Assembly: GCF_004010155.1 (NCBI RefSeq)
Contig: NZ_RRYH01000028.1
Span: forward strand, 1-64,000
Origin: Solirhodobacter olei
GTDB lineage: Bacteria > Pseudomonadota > Alphaproteobacteria > Rhodobacterales > Rhodobacteraceae
DNA: 64,000 bases
Direction: 5' to 3'
Shown here: piece after piece, positions 1 through 8,408 of the stretch
How positions within the stretch are numbered: position 1 is the first letter of the stretch
How the letters are laid out: each line of letters opens with the position of its first letter
Program-made: the position numbers and the translations under genes
The notes under the pieces: generated by a model
Databases searched by the model: none
Seen by the model: only the letters and a program-made list of their open reading frames with translations
What the model was told of the DNA's origin: nothing

Positions 1-140
1 CGCTAGACTGCACGCCAACACCCGTCAACTTGACGATGCCCCCCATGCCACGGCTGCGAAATGCCGCGCCTGCGTCATGCGGTAGAAGGGCTCGTCGCTG
101 CCCTTCGCTGCGCCCTGCCCGAAGGGCGGCTGAGCGCCCC

Positions 141-224
141 CATCCCGGACGTTCAGGAGCGGGGATGGACATCCTGTAAGCGGATCGGGCGCTTCCTCAT
201 CCCTGCCGTTCAATGGCGGGGAAG
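141..224. repeat. Imperfect 27-bp direct repeat, period 57 bp
   Basis: Copy 1 lies at 141-167 and copy 2 at 198-224; about 21 of 27 bases agree by eye. Both start with CATCCC and keep a central CGTTCA. Copy 1 is also bounded by CATCCC and GGGATG, so it could fold. No function is apparent. Confidence 0.5.
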
Positions 225-330
225 GGCACCCCGAGAGCGGTCGTTCAACGTGGCGCCCGCCAAAGCTGACACTGGGCAGGGGGTGGCGGGAATCTTTCAT
301 CGAGACCGTCTGGGCCCGCGCGGGTAGGCG

Positions 331-354
331 ATGCTTCGGCTCGGGTCGAAGCAT
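331..354. repeat. 8-bp inverted repeat upstream of the flavin-reductase-like gene
   Basis: ATGCTTCG at 331-338 and CGAAGCAT at 347-354 are perfect complements around an 8-nt loop. It sits about 50 bp before the start codon at 404, so it could be an operator or a hairpin in the leader. No T-run follows, which argues against a terminator. Confidence 0.45.
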
Positions 355-403
355 TCCGGTGATGCTACCTGTTAGGAGAGGGCGACCAATAAGGAAGCCC
401 GTA

Positions 404-1024
404 ATGTCCGATCACCTGACCATCACCCCCTCCATCCTCTATTTCGGCACGCCTGTCGTGCTGATCGTCACCCTCAACCCTGACGGCTCCGCCAACATCA
501 CGCCGATGTCCTCGGCCTGGGCGCTCGGTCGCTCGGTGGTCCTCGGCCTGAGTTCGACCGGCCAGGGCACGATCAACCTGTTGCGCGCCGGTGAATGCAC
601 GCTGAATTTCCCCGCAGCCGACCTTTGGCCTCGGGTCGAGCGCATCGCGCCCACCACCGGCGCCAACCCGGTGCCGACTTACAAGGCGGAAGCTGGATTC
701 GCGCATGAGGCGGACAAGTTCGCGCGCGGCGGCTTCACCCGACAAGCGAGCGAGACCGTTGCACCGCCCCGCATCGCCGAGTGTCCGCTGCAATTCGAGG
801 CTCGGCTGCTGGCACAGCATGAAAGCATGCAGGACTGGGCCGGGCAGCCCTCGCGCCCTCTGCTCCTTGAGGTGGGGGTGGACCTCATTCATGCCCACCG
901 CGACATTGTGGTGCCGGGCACCAACCATATCGACACCGAGCGCTGGAACCCGCTTCACTACGTCTTCCGCCATTACTTCGGTAACGCTACCAATCTCGGG
1001 CGTAACTTTCGCGCCGAGAGTTGA
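404..1024 (+). CDS. Flavin reductase-like (FMN-binding split barrel) protein
   Basis: A 206-residue protein that resembles the flavin-reductase-like, FMN-binding split-barrel family. These enzymes bind FMN and reduce it or use it on small substrates in the cytoplasm. The N-terminal part carries the family pattern TPVVLIVTLNPDG followed by NITPMSSAW, and then a strand with VVLGLSS, as expected for the barrel. The GTG at 359 gives a longer frame, but ATG 404 has a good AGGAAG site 7 bases upstream and begins MSDHLT, the usual family beginning. It stands alone: the next gene runs the other way. Substrate unknown. Confidence 0.75.
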   Translation: MSDHLTITPSILYFGTPVVLIVTLNPDGSANITPMSSAWALGRSVVLGLSSTGQGTINLLRAGECTLNFPAADLWPRVERIAPTTGANPVPTYKAEAGFAHEADKFARGGFTRQASETVAPPRIAECPLQFEARLLAQHESMQDWAGQPSRPLLLEVGVDLIHAHRDIVVPGTNHIDTERWNPLHYVFRHYFGNATNLGRNFRAES

Positions 1025-1047
1025 CGCGCGCTCCAGCCGCCCAAGAC

Positions 1048-1344
1048 CTACGCGACACGGAAAGTCTGGAAGGCGTCGTCCTGTGGCGCGTAGCCCAGCA
1101 CCCGGCGGGTCTCTGCGAGGTCGAGGCGCTTGAAGTGGTTGTCGGAAACTCCATAGCCGACGAAGAATCCTTCGACCTCGGACTGGACCGGGCAAGCGAT
1201 CAGCTTCGCCCCGTCGAGCGGGCTGAGCCAGGCCGAGAGATCGCGGGCCGTAGCGATGCTCGGGCTGCGTTCCAACAATGGAACGAAAATGGCGTGCCTT
1301 TCCTCTTCGCCCGGGTCTTCGAGGTAGGTGATGTGAATTGGCAT
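1048..1344 (-). CDS. Small protein matching the C-terminus of an NAD-dependent epimerase/uronate-dehydrogenase-like family
   Basis: A 98-residue ORF. Its last 60 residues (DLSAWLSPLDGAKLI, then FVGYGVSDNHFKRLDL, then LGYAPQDDA) look like the C-terminal third of short-chain NAD-dependent epimerases or uronate dehydrogenases, which normally have about 270 residues. The Rossmann fold with GxxGxxG is absent, so it cannot be a working dehydrogenase. Even so, ATG 1344 has a good GGAGA site 6 bases upstream, so the fragment may still be translated. The N-terminal 35 residues (MPIHITYLEDP onwards) are not recognised and may be a replaced segment. It is either a gene remnant or a domesticated small protein. 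Confidence 0.5.
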   Translation of the reverse strand: MPIHITYLEDPGEEERHAIFVPLLERSPSIATARDLSAWLSPLDGAKLIACPVQSEVEGFFVGYGVSDNHFKRLDLAETRRVLGYAPQDDAFQTFRVA

Positions 1345-1498
1345 AGGAGTCTCCCAGCGCGGCTCGGCGCACCCTCGCAGTAAGGTCAACTTTTTACAAA
1401 TGCCAACTAAGGCCATGGGCTCGGGGTCGCGCGGAACCTAAACGGCAGCAAGGCCCCCGAGACCGGCTCGATCCTGAGCGCTACCGGCTCGTCGGCCA

Positions 1499-2377
1499 TC
1501 ACGGCGGCGTTCGGGCCCCGGCCGGCGCCGGCAGCCGGACCTCGAACCGGCTGAAGGCTAGGTGCATCCCGAGCCGTTCCGCGTTGCGGTGGGTCGCCGT
1601 GCCGAAGGCCGTGTCGGTCACCGCCCAGGTGCATCCTGCCTCGCGCGCCTCCCAAAGCCGGTGCTGCATCAGCGCCTGCTGGCAACCTCTGCGCCTGTCG
1701 GCTTCGCGCGTGTTGGCGTTTCCGAGCCAGGCGATGCCGTGGGCGACGAAACTCGTGGCCATCGCGGCCGGCCGGCCTTCGATCTCGGCGAGATAGATCG
1801 CGAAATCGGCCCGCAGGTGTGCCGGGCGGCGTAGCGCCCGGACCTTCGCGGGTATCGGGCTGTCGGGCGTTTCCCATAAATCGAAGGCGACATCCATATC
1901 CTCGGCACTGGCGCGCCGTACTGCGACCGGCATGGACGGCGTTGCAATCGCGCTCCGATGGATCGCAAAGATCCAGTCGTGGGCTGCGAGTAGGAAGCCC
2001 GCCGATTCCAGACGGCCGATCAGCGCCGGCGTCGCCCGGTTCGGGAGGAGCGTGGCGCGGCATTCGCGTCCGGCGGCATGATACCAGTCGATCGCGGCGC
2101 CGAGCCTGTCGAGCGAGGCTTCGCTCAGTCCGACCAGCCTGTTGTAGTAGGACTCCTCGCGGCCAGGATCGCGCAGGCCGTGGAGCCCCGCCCCGAAGGA
2201 CCGGATTTCGAGCGCGTTCTCGCCGTCCTGCAGGGACCGCTCGGCGTTGTAGGCGGTGTAAGCCAGATCGGCCGCGTCGAAGCTCTCCAGCGCGTCGGCG
2301 CCGAACGGTTGGTATGAGGGAGTCGCGTCCGGCATGAGTGATGAGCTGTCGGGGGGCGCTGGTGTTGTTGGGGGCAT
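1499..2377 (-). CDS. GNAT family N-acetyltransferase
   Basis: About 292 residues. The C-terminal half fits a GNAT acetyl-CoA-dependent acetyltransferase: AIYLAEIEGRPAAMATSF (strands 2-4), then GNANTREADRRRGCQQALM in the place of the acetyl-CoA pyrophosphate loop (R-x-x-G-x-G/A), then TAFGTATHRNAERLGM as the helix before the last strand. The N-terminal half (from YQPFGADALESFDAADLAYTA) is a second, diverged GNAT-like or unknown domain. The start is uncertain: GTG 2401, ATG 2377 and ATG 2335 are possible and none has a strong Shine-Dalgarno. Substrate unknown. Confidence 0.7.
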   Translation of the reverse strand: MPPTTPAPPDSSSLMPDATPSYQPFGADALESFDAADLAYTAYNAERSLQDGENALEIRSFGAGLHGLRDPGREESYYNRLVGLSEASLDRLGAAIDWYHAAGRECRATLLPNRATPALIGRLESAGFLLAAHDWIFAIHRSAIATPSMPVAVRRASAEDMDVAFDLWETPDSPIPAKVRALRRPAHLRADFAIYLAEIEGRPAAMATSFVAHGIAWLGNANTREADRRRGCQQALMQHRLWEAREAGCTWAVTDTAFGTATHRNAERLGMHLAFSRFEVRLPAPAGARTPP

Positions 2378-3401
2378 GCCCGTTTCATAGCGGCAGCGCA
2401 CCGGTTAAGCAACGGGAGGGGCTGCGTTTCGAACCTTGAGCGCGACGGGCCCCCTCGTTCCCGGCCATGCGAGCGGGGTGCTTGACGGCGTCGACCGGTT
2501 GCTGGGGAAAGACGGAACTCTTGAACGGATTCCCGAAGCGCGGGGGCCGTGGTCCCGTGGCGGGCGTTGGATGGGGGCGGCGCTGCAGCTCCTTGAGTGC
2601 TCCGGTTGCGACGTTTCCCGGCCCGGAACAAGGCGCGGAACGCACCACTGGGCCGACGCCCGACCATCACCAAGGGAGGGGGTTTTGCGACGCTGGTGCC
2701 AGGAAAGCCGTCGGAGAGCGTCACCATTAAGCGAAGACCAGGCCGGTCGGCAGCGCCCACCCGCGCTAGGGCACCGGCCCTCCATCGCACCTGGCTTGAA
2801 GGGCCGCTTCGTTCGCGCTGCTGCTGTTCGAGATCCCGAGATGCTGCGCGACATCGTGAAGGGCAACTATCCCGCATCACCCTTTTAGTGTCCGAAAGTC
2901 CGCAACGGGCCGCTCTCTCGGCCTTCGTGCCGCGCCTATGAATGGCCGCTTTCGCCGGGCAGACAGCTTGGAACCAGCCATTGCGCAAACGGCCTCGAAC
3001 TGGCCACTAGTTTGGGCCGAAGCGAAGTCTCGCCCAGCCCACCTTTTTTGTTCGAAATTAACGATCGCAAGGCAAACCGTATTTGGGTGGCCGAAGCGGA
3101 GAACTATCCGGGTGAACGAAGTCAAAGGGCGCTCCACGCACCGGCAAGGGTCCGGCCAGCCCGGTCCGTCCATGTAGGCGCGCCCTCTGCCTATCCCAGA
3201 GCACATTCGACAAAGCGGAGCCGAGTGCCTTGACCTTCCGAAGGTACTGCCCAAGGTTGCAGCATCGTCGCACGACCTGTGGCGGGCATCGTGAAGGCCG
3301 TCGCGTCAGCCGTTTTGACGGCTGCAAGGGCCGGGTCTTCAAAGGCTTCGGTTCGTTGAAGGTCGAGTTTGCTTTATTGCGTTGGACCATGGGCACGCTG
3401 G
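2378..3401. other. About 1 kb without a supported gene
   Basis: Many overlapping open frames occur on both strands because the DNA is GC-rich, but none has a credible start site or protein-like composition. I see no RNA gene or clear terminator. It is probably decayed or intergenic DNA between the acetyltransferase and the amidase. Confidence 0.5.
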
Positions 3402-4775
3402 ATGGAGATCGAATATCACCGCGCGTCTGCCCGCCAGATGTTGGCGGCACTGTCTGAGGGTGCGGTTAGCGCCAGGGAACTCGTTGAGGCCGCAATCGCC
3501 AGGATTGAAGCCGTTGACGGGGCGGTCAATGCCGTTGTTATGCGCGATTTCGAGGGTGCGCGGGCGACGGCTCGGGAAGCGGATGAGGCCTTGCGACGGG
3601 GCGAGCAGCGGCCCTTGCTGGGATTACCCATAACCGTGAAGGAGTCGCACCGTACCGTCGGGCTGCCGACGACCTGGGGGCTCAAACAATTTGCAACTTG
3701 GACGGCGGATGTAGACGGCGCGACGATCGCGAGGCTTAAGGGCGCCGGTGCGGTAATCATCGGTAAGACGAATGTGCCGCCAGGTTTGGCGGGGTGGGAG
3801 AGCAGCAATGCAATCTACGGCCGTACTTCGAACCCGTACAATCTCGCGCACTCTCCAGGGGGGTCGTCGGGGGGAAGCGCGGCGGCTCTCGCGGCGGGTA
3901 TGGTGTCGCTGGAACTCGGTTCCGACCTTGCAGGATCAATAAGAGTGCCTGCGCATTTCTGCGGCGTCTTCGGCCACAAACCGACTGCGAAACTCGTTTC
4001 ATCAACGGATTACGCACCGCCGGGTGCAATGGTGGGTGCCGATCCCGGTCTTGCCGTCGTCGGCCCGATGGCGCGCACCGCCGGCGATCTGACCTTGGCA
4101 CTCAAGGTCCTGGCGGGCCCGGAATTTCCGAAAACGAAGGCATGGCGGTTGCAGCTTCCCGCCCCCCGCGCCAATCGCCTTTTCGAGTTCCGTGTGCTGG
4201 TTCTGGAGCGCCACCCGCTTGTCGACGCGGACGAGGAAGTGGTTGAACCGTTGCGCCGCTTGGCAGACCGTCTCGCCAATGTAGGCGCCAGGGTCGAGCG
4301 CGCCGATGGACGCCTTCCCGATCTTGAACTGACTCACCGCCACTATTGCGCGATGGCCGACGTCGTGACGCGACGAGACACTTCCATGACCACTGGCGCA
4401 TGGATGGAGCTCCTCAATGCGCGGGACCATATTCGCCGCGCTTGGGAGGCTGTGTTCAGGGACTTTGACGTTGTCTTGGCGCCACCTTTCGGGACAGCGG
4501 CATTCCCCCACGATGATAAGCCCGTGCATGAACGTACGCTGATCATCAACGGTGGTCAGACGCCCTATCTTCAGCAACGCGCTTGGGCGGGCATTGCCAG
4601 TTTTCCGGGCCTTCCTTCGACCTGCATGCCGGCGGGCGTGACGTCCGCGGGGTTGCCGGTCGGGGTGCAGATCATCGCGCCGCTCTGGGAGGACCTGACC
4701 GCGCTTCGTCTCGCCGAGCTCATCGAGAGGGAGTTCGGAACCGGTGTCGATGTGCCCGGGGAGACATGGCACTGA
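3402..4775 (+). CDS. Amidase (amidase signature family)
   Basis: A 457-residue member of the amidase signature family, which hydrolyses amide bonds with a Ser-cisSer-Lys triad. All three residues are visible: Lys in LPITVKES (near residue 77), the cis-Ser in the glycine-rich PGGSSGGSAAALAAGM, and the nucleophile in GSDLAGSIRVPA. The C-terminal AGVTSAGLPVGVQIIAP is also typical. The frame is open from TTG 3369, but the family-like N-terminus (MEIEYHRASARQML) points to ATG 3402. There is no signal peptide, so it is cytoplasmic. Substrate cannot be told; GatA is unlikely because gatB and gatC are absent. Confidence 0.88.
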   Translation: MEIEYHRASARQMLAALSEGAVSARELVEAAIARIEAVDGAVNAVVMRDFEGARATAREADEALRRGEQRPLLGLPITVKESHRTVGLPTTWGLKQFATWTADVDGATIARLKGAGAVIIGKTNVPPGLAGWESSNAIYGRTSNPYNLAHSPGGSSGGSAAALAAGMVSLELGSDLAGSIRVPAHFCGVFGHKPTAKLVSSTDYAPPGAMVGADPGLAVVGPMARTAGDLTLALKVLAGPEFPKTKAWRLQLPAPRANRLFEFRVLVLERHPLVDADEEVVEPLRRLADRLANVGARVERADGRLPDLELTHRHYCAMADVVTRRDTSMTTGAWMELLNARDHIRRAWEAVFRDFDVVLAPPFGTAAFPHDDKPVHERTLIINGGQTPYLQQRAWAGIASFPGLPSTCMPAGVTSAGLPVGVQIIAPLWEDLTALRLAELIEREFGTGVDVPGETWH

Positions 4776-4940
4776 GATTGGCAAGGCAGCACTCCGGTGC
4801 AGCCGTCGCGTGGGCAGGCCTCTGGCGAGCTCACGGCCGACGGTCGATGTCGCTGGCACAGGCAACTGCTCTGCAAGGGCGACACACCCGCGCCATCCCG
4901 CCCTTGGCGAGGCGCAGCTGACGAAAACACGTCGCAAGCC

Positions 4941-4985
4941 TTGACCTCCCGGTGGCTCCACCCATCATTATGTACCAATGGTACA
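4941..4985 (+). promoter_or_regulatory. Promoter with palindromic TetR-type operator
   Basis: TTGACC at 4941-4946 and CATTAT at 4966-4971 form a possible promoter with a long 19-bp spacer. A perfect inverted repeat TGTACC-AAT-GGTACA lies at 4971-4985, across the end of the -10 region and 18 bases before ATG 5003. The second gene of the unit is a TetR regulator, so autoregulation through this site is the simple reading. Confidence 0.6.
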
Positions 4986-5002
4986 TTACAGGAGCCACGC
5001 AC

Positions 5003-5503
5003 ATGAGACCGATCGAGATCGCAGCCACCGCACGTTCCTCGGCCGCCCCCGCTGACGTCTTCGCGCTGCTGAAGGACGGCTCGACCTGGCCGCGCTGGAG
5101 CATGTTCTCGGCCTTCGAACTCGAGCGGGCGGGCAAGACCGATCCGCTGGGCGTCGGAGCGATCCGGGTCTTCGTGAGTCCGGGCCGCCGGGCCCGCGAG
5201 GAGGTTGTCGAGATCGCGGACGGGCGTCAGCTGAGCTATGTGCTGCGCTCGGGCATGCCCTTTCGCGACTATCGGGCCGATGTGCGTCTGGAGCCCGGAA
5301 CGGCGGGAGGGACGGATATCTCGTGGCGGGCGCATTTCGAGGTCATGTCGTTCGGGTCTGGATGGTTCTGGAAGCTGGTCATGCGACGGGTGCTGGGCTC
5401 GACGTCGCGGAAGTTGGCAAAGGCCGCTACGGACCCATCAATTCTCGACGCCGCCCGGGCCAATATCGCAATGTCGCCAAAGGCCGTGCCGGGCCGTAAT
5501 TGA
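5003..5503 (+). CDS. SRPBCC family (START-like) protein
   Basis: A 166-residue protein of the SRPBCC/polyketide cyclase-like superfamily, which forms a hydrophobic ligand pocket. Typical parts are the opening IEIAATARSSAAPADVFALLKDGSTWPRWSMF (strand 1 and two helices; quoted in pieces: AAPADVFALLKD and TWPRWSMF), the middle ELERAGKTDPLGVGAIRVF, and a long C-terminal helix. ATG 5003 follows AGGAGCC at a good distance. The TetR gene downstream starts 18 bp after the stop, so the two form an operon behind the palindromic operator at 4971-4985. Ligand unknown; a role in handling a hydrophobic compound sensed by the TetR protein is inference. Confidence 0.8.
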   Translation: MRPIEIAATARSSAAPADVFALLKDGSTWPRWSMFSAFELERAGKTDPLGVGAIRVFVSPGRRAREEVVEIADGRQLSYVLRSGMPFRDYRADVRLEPGTAGGTDISWRAHFEVMSFGSGWFWKLVMRRVLGSTSRKLAKAATDPSILDAARANIAMSPKAVPGRN

Positions 5504-5520
5504 ACGGGGGCGGGAAGCTC

Positions 5521-6153
5521 ATGTCCAGAAAAGCCGGAACCAGCCCGAAGGAGCGCCTGCTGTCGGCGGCGCTGGAACATATCCGAGCCAACGAGGCACC
5601 AGACTTCAGCCTGAGAGAGCTTGCCGCGGCCATCGGAACCAGCCACCGCATGCTGGTCTATCACTTCGGCTCGCGCGAAGGGCTGCTGATCGAGATCGTC
5701 CGCTCCTTCGAAGTGGAGCAAGCCGCCTGGATGCGGGGCCTGCTCGACGACGACGCACGTCCCCTGGTCGCGCGCTTGCGGGAGGTCTGGCGCAGCTTTT
5801 GCGCGCCCGGAATGCGGCCGCGGGAGAAGTTGTTTTTCGAAGTCTACGGCTATGCGCTCGCAGGTCGGGACGACACCCGGGACTTTCTGCACGCGCTTGT
5901 CGATACCTGGCTGGCTCCGCTGGAAATCGTCGCGGAGAAGATCGGCGTCGCTCCCGACGCGCGGCGCGCATCGGCGGGTCTCCTTCTCGCCGTCACCCGG
6001 GGCCTCCTTTTGTCGCTTCTGGCCTCGGGGAACCTGAGGCAGGTCGAGGAGACCATGGAGCATTTTCTGGCGAACTATGTCCCGCTGCGTGACCACGCGG
6101 AGCGCTCGACCCAGAAAAATCCTTCCAGCAATGTCACATTGGCCGGGCCCTGA
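5521..6153 (+). CDS. TetR/AcrR family transcriptional regulator
   Basis: A 210-residue one-component repressor. The N-terminal helix-turn-helix is clear at residues 29-58 (FSLRELAAAIGTSHRMLVYH, then FGSREGLL), followed by an all-helical ligand domain. ATG 5521 has GGCGGGAAG upstream; a TTG at 5500 is less likely. It is the second gene of the SRPBCC operon, and the inverted repeat at 4971-4985 is its probable site. The last 22 bases of this gene hold the -35 element of the ECF41 promoter for the next genes. Confidence 0.88.
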   Translation: MSRKAGTSPKERLLSAALEHIRANEAPDFSLRELAAAIGTSHRMLVYHFGSREGLLIEIVRSFEVEQAAWMRGLLDDDARPLVARLREVWRSFCAPGMRPREKLFFEVYGYALAGRDDTRDFLHALVDTWLAPLEIVAEKIGVAPDARRASAGLLLAVTRGLLLSLLASGNLRQVEETMEHFLANYVPLRDHAERSTQKNPSSNVTLAGP

Positions 6154-6159
6154 CTCGTC
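6132..6159 (+). promoter_or_regulatory. ECF41-type sigma factor promoter
   Basis: TGTCACA at 6132-6138, 17 bases, then CGTC at 6156-6159. This agrees with the consensus known for ECF41 sigma factors (TGTCACA in the -35 and CGTC in the -10 region). It lies 32 bp before the carboxymuconolactone decarboxylase gene, whose partner is an ECF41 sigma gene at 6671. The -35 element overlaps the end of the tetR gene. Confidence 0.85.
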
Positions 6160-6191
6160 ATGGATATGTAACTAACAGAAGGACGCCAGCC

Positions 6192-6671
6192 ATGACTGCC
6201 AGACTCGACTTTTTTGCCGCGGCCCCCACGCTTGCCAAGGAATACCAGCGGGCGATGTATGCACTCACTGCCGCCGCCGCGATGGAGCCGGAGCTCGTCG
6301 AACTCGTGAAGATCCGTGCCTCTCAGATCAACCGGTGCGCCAACTGCCTAAACCTCCATGGCACCGAGGCGCGCGAACTGGGGATGACCGCGCAGCGCAT
6401 CGACCTGCTGCCGGCCTGGCGGGAGGCGCCGTGCTACAATGATCGCGAACGGGCGGCCATCGGCTGGACAGAAGCGCTGACGCGGCTCTCCGAAGGGCCG
6501 GAACTCGACGGCGCCTACGCGGCGCTGGAGACCGAGTTCACGCAGGAGGAACAGGTGAAGCTCACCGTGCTGATCAACATCATCAACGGCTACAACCGCC
6601 TCGCGGTCGGCTTCCGCGCCTTTGCCGACCCGGCGGCGATCAAGGCAGCAGCCAAGGCGGCGGCTGCCTGA
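6192..6671 (+). CDS. Carboxymuconolactone decarboxylase family (AhpD-like) protein, ECF41 partner
   Basis: A 159-residue all-helical protein of the CMD/AhpD family. The redox motif C-x-x-C is present in INRCANCLNLHGTEAREL, with the conserved His three residues further on, as in AhpD-type alkylhydroperoxidase proteins. It is the C member of the COE set (carboxymuconolactone decarboxylase, oxidoreductase, epimerase) known to be adjacent to ECF41 sigma genes. An ECF41 promoter precedes it, and its stop codon overlaps the sigma factor start by one base, so the two are co-transcribed. Its redox partner and substrate are unknown. Confidence 0.88.
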   Translation: MTARLDFFAAAPTLAKEYQRAMYALTAAAAMEPELVELVKIRASQINRCANCLNLHGTEARELGMTAQRIDLLPAWREAPCYNDRERAAIGWTEALTRLSEGPELDGAYAALETEFTQEEQVKLTVLINIINGYNRLAVGFRAFADPAAIKAAAKAAAA

Positions 6672-7516
6672 TGGCGGAGGAGACGTCCGACGACGCAGCG
6701 GCCAGCTTTGCGCCGCTGCGTCCCACGCTGCAGCGGGTCGCGTACCGCATGCTCGGCTCGGTGGCGGATGCCGAGGACGTGGTGCAGGATGCGTTCCTGG
6801 CCTGGATGCAGATCGATCGCGGTCCAATCCGCGAGCCGGTGGCCTTCTTGCGCCGCGTGGTCACGCGGCTGTGCCTCGATGAACTCAAGACGGCGCGCCG
6901 CCGCCGGGAGAGCTATGTCGGTCCCTGGCTTCCCGAGCCGGTCGTCGAGGAGGAGGATGAGGAAGACGTGACGCTTCCGCTGATGCTGGCACTCGAACGT
7001 CTCACGCCGCTGAAGCGGGCGGCCTTCCTGCTGCATGACGTGTTCGGGGTGAAGTTCGACGAGGTCGCGAGCACCATCGGCCGCGACGTGGCTGCGTGCC
7101 GCCAGCTCGCCGCCCGAGCCCGCGGCCACGTTCGCCAGGCGCGAGCCCGGTTCAAGGTGGAGAAGCGACAGGGCCTCGCACTTGCCGAGGCCTTCTTCGC
7201 CGCCTCCCGCAGCGGAGACACGACCGCGCTGAAGGCGCTTCTGGCCGACGATGTAAGCTTGCATACCGATGGCGGCGGCAAGCGTCCCGCAGCGCTGCGG
7301 CCGATCCTCGGGATCGAGGCCTTCTTGCGGCTCTATGAGCGACTTCCACTTGGCGCCTCGAAACCGATCCGCTTTGGATTCGTGAACGGCTTGCCGGGTT
7401 TCGTCACACTCGAACCCGACGGAGAGATGCAGACCACGGCACTCGAAATCGAGGACGGCAAGATCGCGGCGATCTACGTTGTCCGGAACCCCGACAAGCT
7501 TCGGCATCTGCATTAA
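6671..7516 (+). CDS. ECF41-type RNA polymerase sigma factor
   Basis: A 281-residue sigma factor with regions sigma2 (RVAYRMLGSVADAEDVVQDA, residues 19-38) and sigma4 (LTPLKRAAFLLHDVFGVKFD, then EVASTIGR), followed by a C-terminal SnoaL-like extension. Two marks of the ECF41 group are present: DGGGK near residue 200 and NPDKL near the C-terminus. In this group the C-terminal extension replaces an anti-sigma factor and tunes activity. No anti-sigma gene is adjacent, as expected. The gene follows its target, the CMD gene, and the promoter at 6132-6159 makes the operon self-activating. The inducing signal is unknown. Confidence 0.92.
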   Translation: MAEETSDDAAASFAPLRPTLQRVAYRMLGSVADAEDVVQDAFLAWMQIDRGPIREPVAFLRRVVTRLCLDELKTARRRRESYVGPWLPEPVVEEEDEEDVTLPLMLALERLTPLKRAAFLLHDVFGVKFDEVASTIGRDVAACRQLAARARGHVRQARARFKVEKRQGLALAEAFFAASRSGDTTALKALLADDVSLHTDGGGKRPAALRPILGIEAFLRLYERLPLGASKPIRFGFVNGLPGFVTLEPDGEMQTTALEIEDGKIAAIYVVRNPDKLRHLH

Positions 7517-8304
7517 CTGTGCGATCCCTTTGCGGGGCGGCGCGATCCAAGGACAGCCTCGAAATCCGCGCCGAACTCCTTGCGGGCCATTGTGCGGAAG
7601 GCCGGTAGGCTCCGGTAGCCGACACCCGCCGCCGCCCTGGCGAGGGGCGTACCGTCGGCGGATCGCTCCAGGGCCCGCATCAGCCGCAGACGCCGCCGCC
7701 ACGTCCCGAAGGAGATGCCCGTCTGCGCGCGAAAAAGCCTGGTCAGGGTTCGGCGGCTCACGCCGATCTCGTCGGCCCAGCCGTTGATATCCAGTGCTGC
7801 GCCCGGGTCGCGGATCAGCGCCCGTGCAAGCTTGGCCAACCGCTGATCCTCGGGGACCGGCAGGGCGAAGGGCGTCGCCGGTGCGCGGGCGATCTCGTCG
7901 AGGATCAGGGCCGCGAGATGCCCGCCGCGCTTCCGCTCGTCGTAGGCCGGCGGATCGGCGGACAGGGAGACGAGCGCCGCCTGAAGCAGCGCGGACGCGG
8001 CAACGACGCGGATCGCGTCAGGAAGCGATGCGGCCTCCGCGGACCGAACGTAGACTGTGCGCATGGAAACCGAGCCGTGCATCGCCACATCATGCCGGAT
8101 GCCGGGCGGCACCCAGAGCGCGAAGCCAGGCGGGACGACCCAGGTTCCATGATCGGTAGTCGCCACCATCAGGCCCTCGATCGCGTGAATGAGTTGGGCG
8201 CGAACATGGCCATGGCGCCCGGTTCGCGTGTTCGCGGCGAATTCCTTCGCCATCGCGATGACCGGCCGATCCACGTCCGGGTAGTGCGCAGGTTCCGATG
8301 ACAT
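7513..8304 (-). CDS. AraC family transcriptional regulator with cupin sensor domain
   Basis: About 263 residues. The N-terminal half is a cupin-like AraC-binding domain (RHGHVRAQLIHAIEG, then WVVPPGFALWVPPGIRHD). The C-terminal half has two helix-turn-helix motifs (DINGWADEIGVSRRTLTRLF, then PLARAAAGVGYRSLPAFRTM). This layout is that of single-gene AraC regulators beside the operon they control. The start is either ATG 8304 or ATG 8337; neither has a strong ribosome binding site. It is divergent from the nitronate monooxygenase gene and its tail overlaps the sigma factor gene by 4 bases. Ligand unknown. Confidence 0.87.
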   Translation of the reverse strand: MSSEPAHYPDVDRPVIAMAKEFAANTRTGRHGHVRAQLIHAIEGLMVATTDHGTWVVPPGFALWVPPGIRHDVAMHGSVSMRTVYVRSAEAASLPDAIRVVAASALLQAALVSLSADPPAYDERKRGGHLAALILDEIARAPATPFALPVPEDQRLAKLARALIRDPGAALDINGWADEIGVSRRTLTRLFRAQTGISFGTWRRRLRLMRALERSADGTPLARAAAGVGYRSLPAFRTMARKEFGADFEAVLGSRRPAKGSHS

Positions 8305-8344
8305 GTTCGACGTTCGTGGAAAATGGCCCGTTTGCATCGATAAA

Positions 8345-8368
8345 TGACCCCATCCCGCAAGCGGGTCA
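8345..8368. promoter_or_regulatory. Inverted repeat between the araC-type and nitronate monooxygenase genes
   Basis: TGACCC at 8345-8350 and GGGTCA at 8363-8368 are perfect complements 12 bases apart, with a second small repeat CCCGC-AA-GCGGG inside (8354-8365). It lies in the 104-bp divergent gap, 40 bp before the monooxygenase start. It is a candidate operator. Confidence 0.4.
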
Positions 8369-8408
8369 ACCTATGCAGGGGCAACAATGGAAGCAAAGGA
8401 GGACTCAC

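Larger units (their letters stand above)
1..403. other. Non-coding start of window
   Basis: I see no convincing gene here. Open frames exist on both strands but have no ribosome binding site and no recognisable protein pattern. The stretch holds a pair of imperfect direct repeats and one hairpin, listed separately. It looks like intergenic or decayed DNA. Confidence 0.5.
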
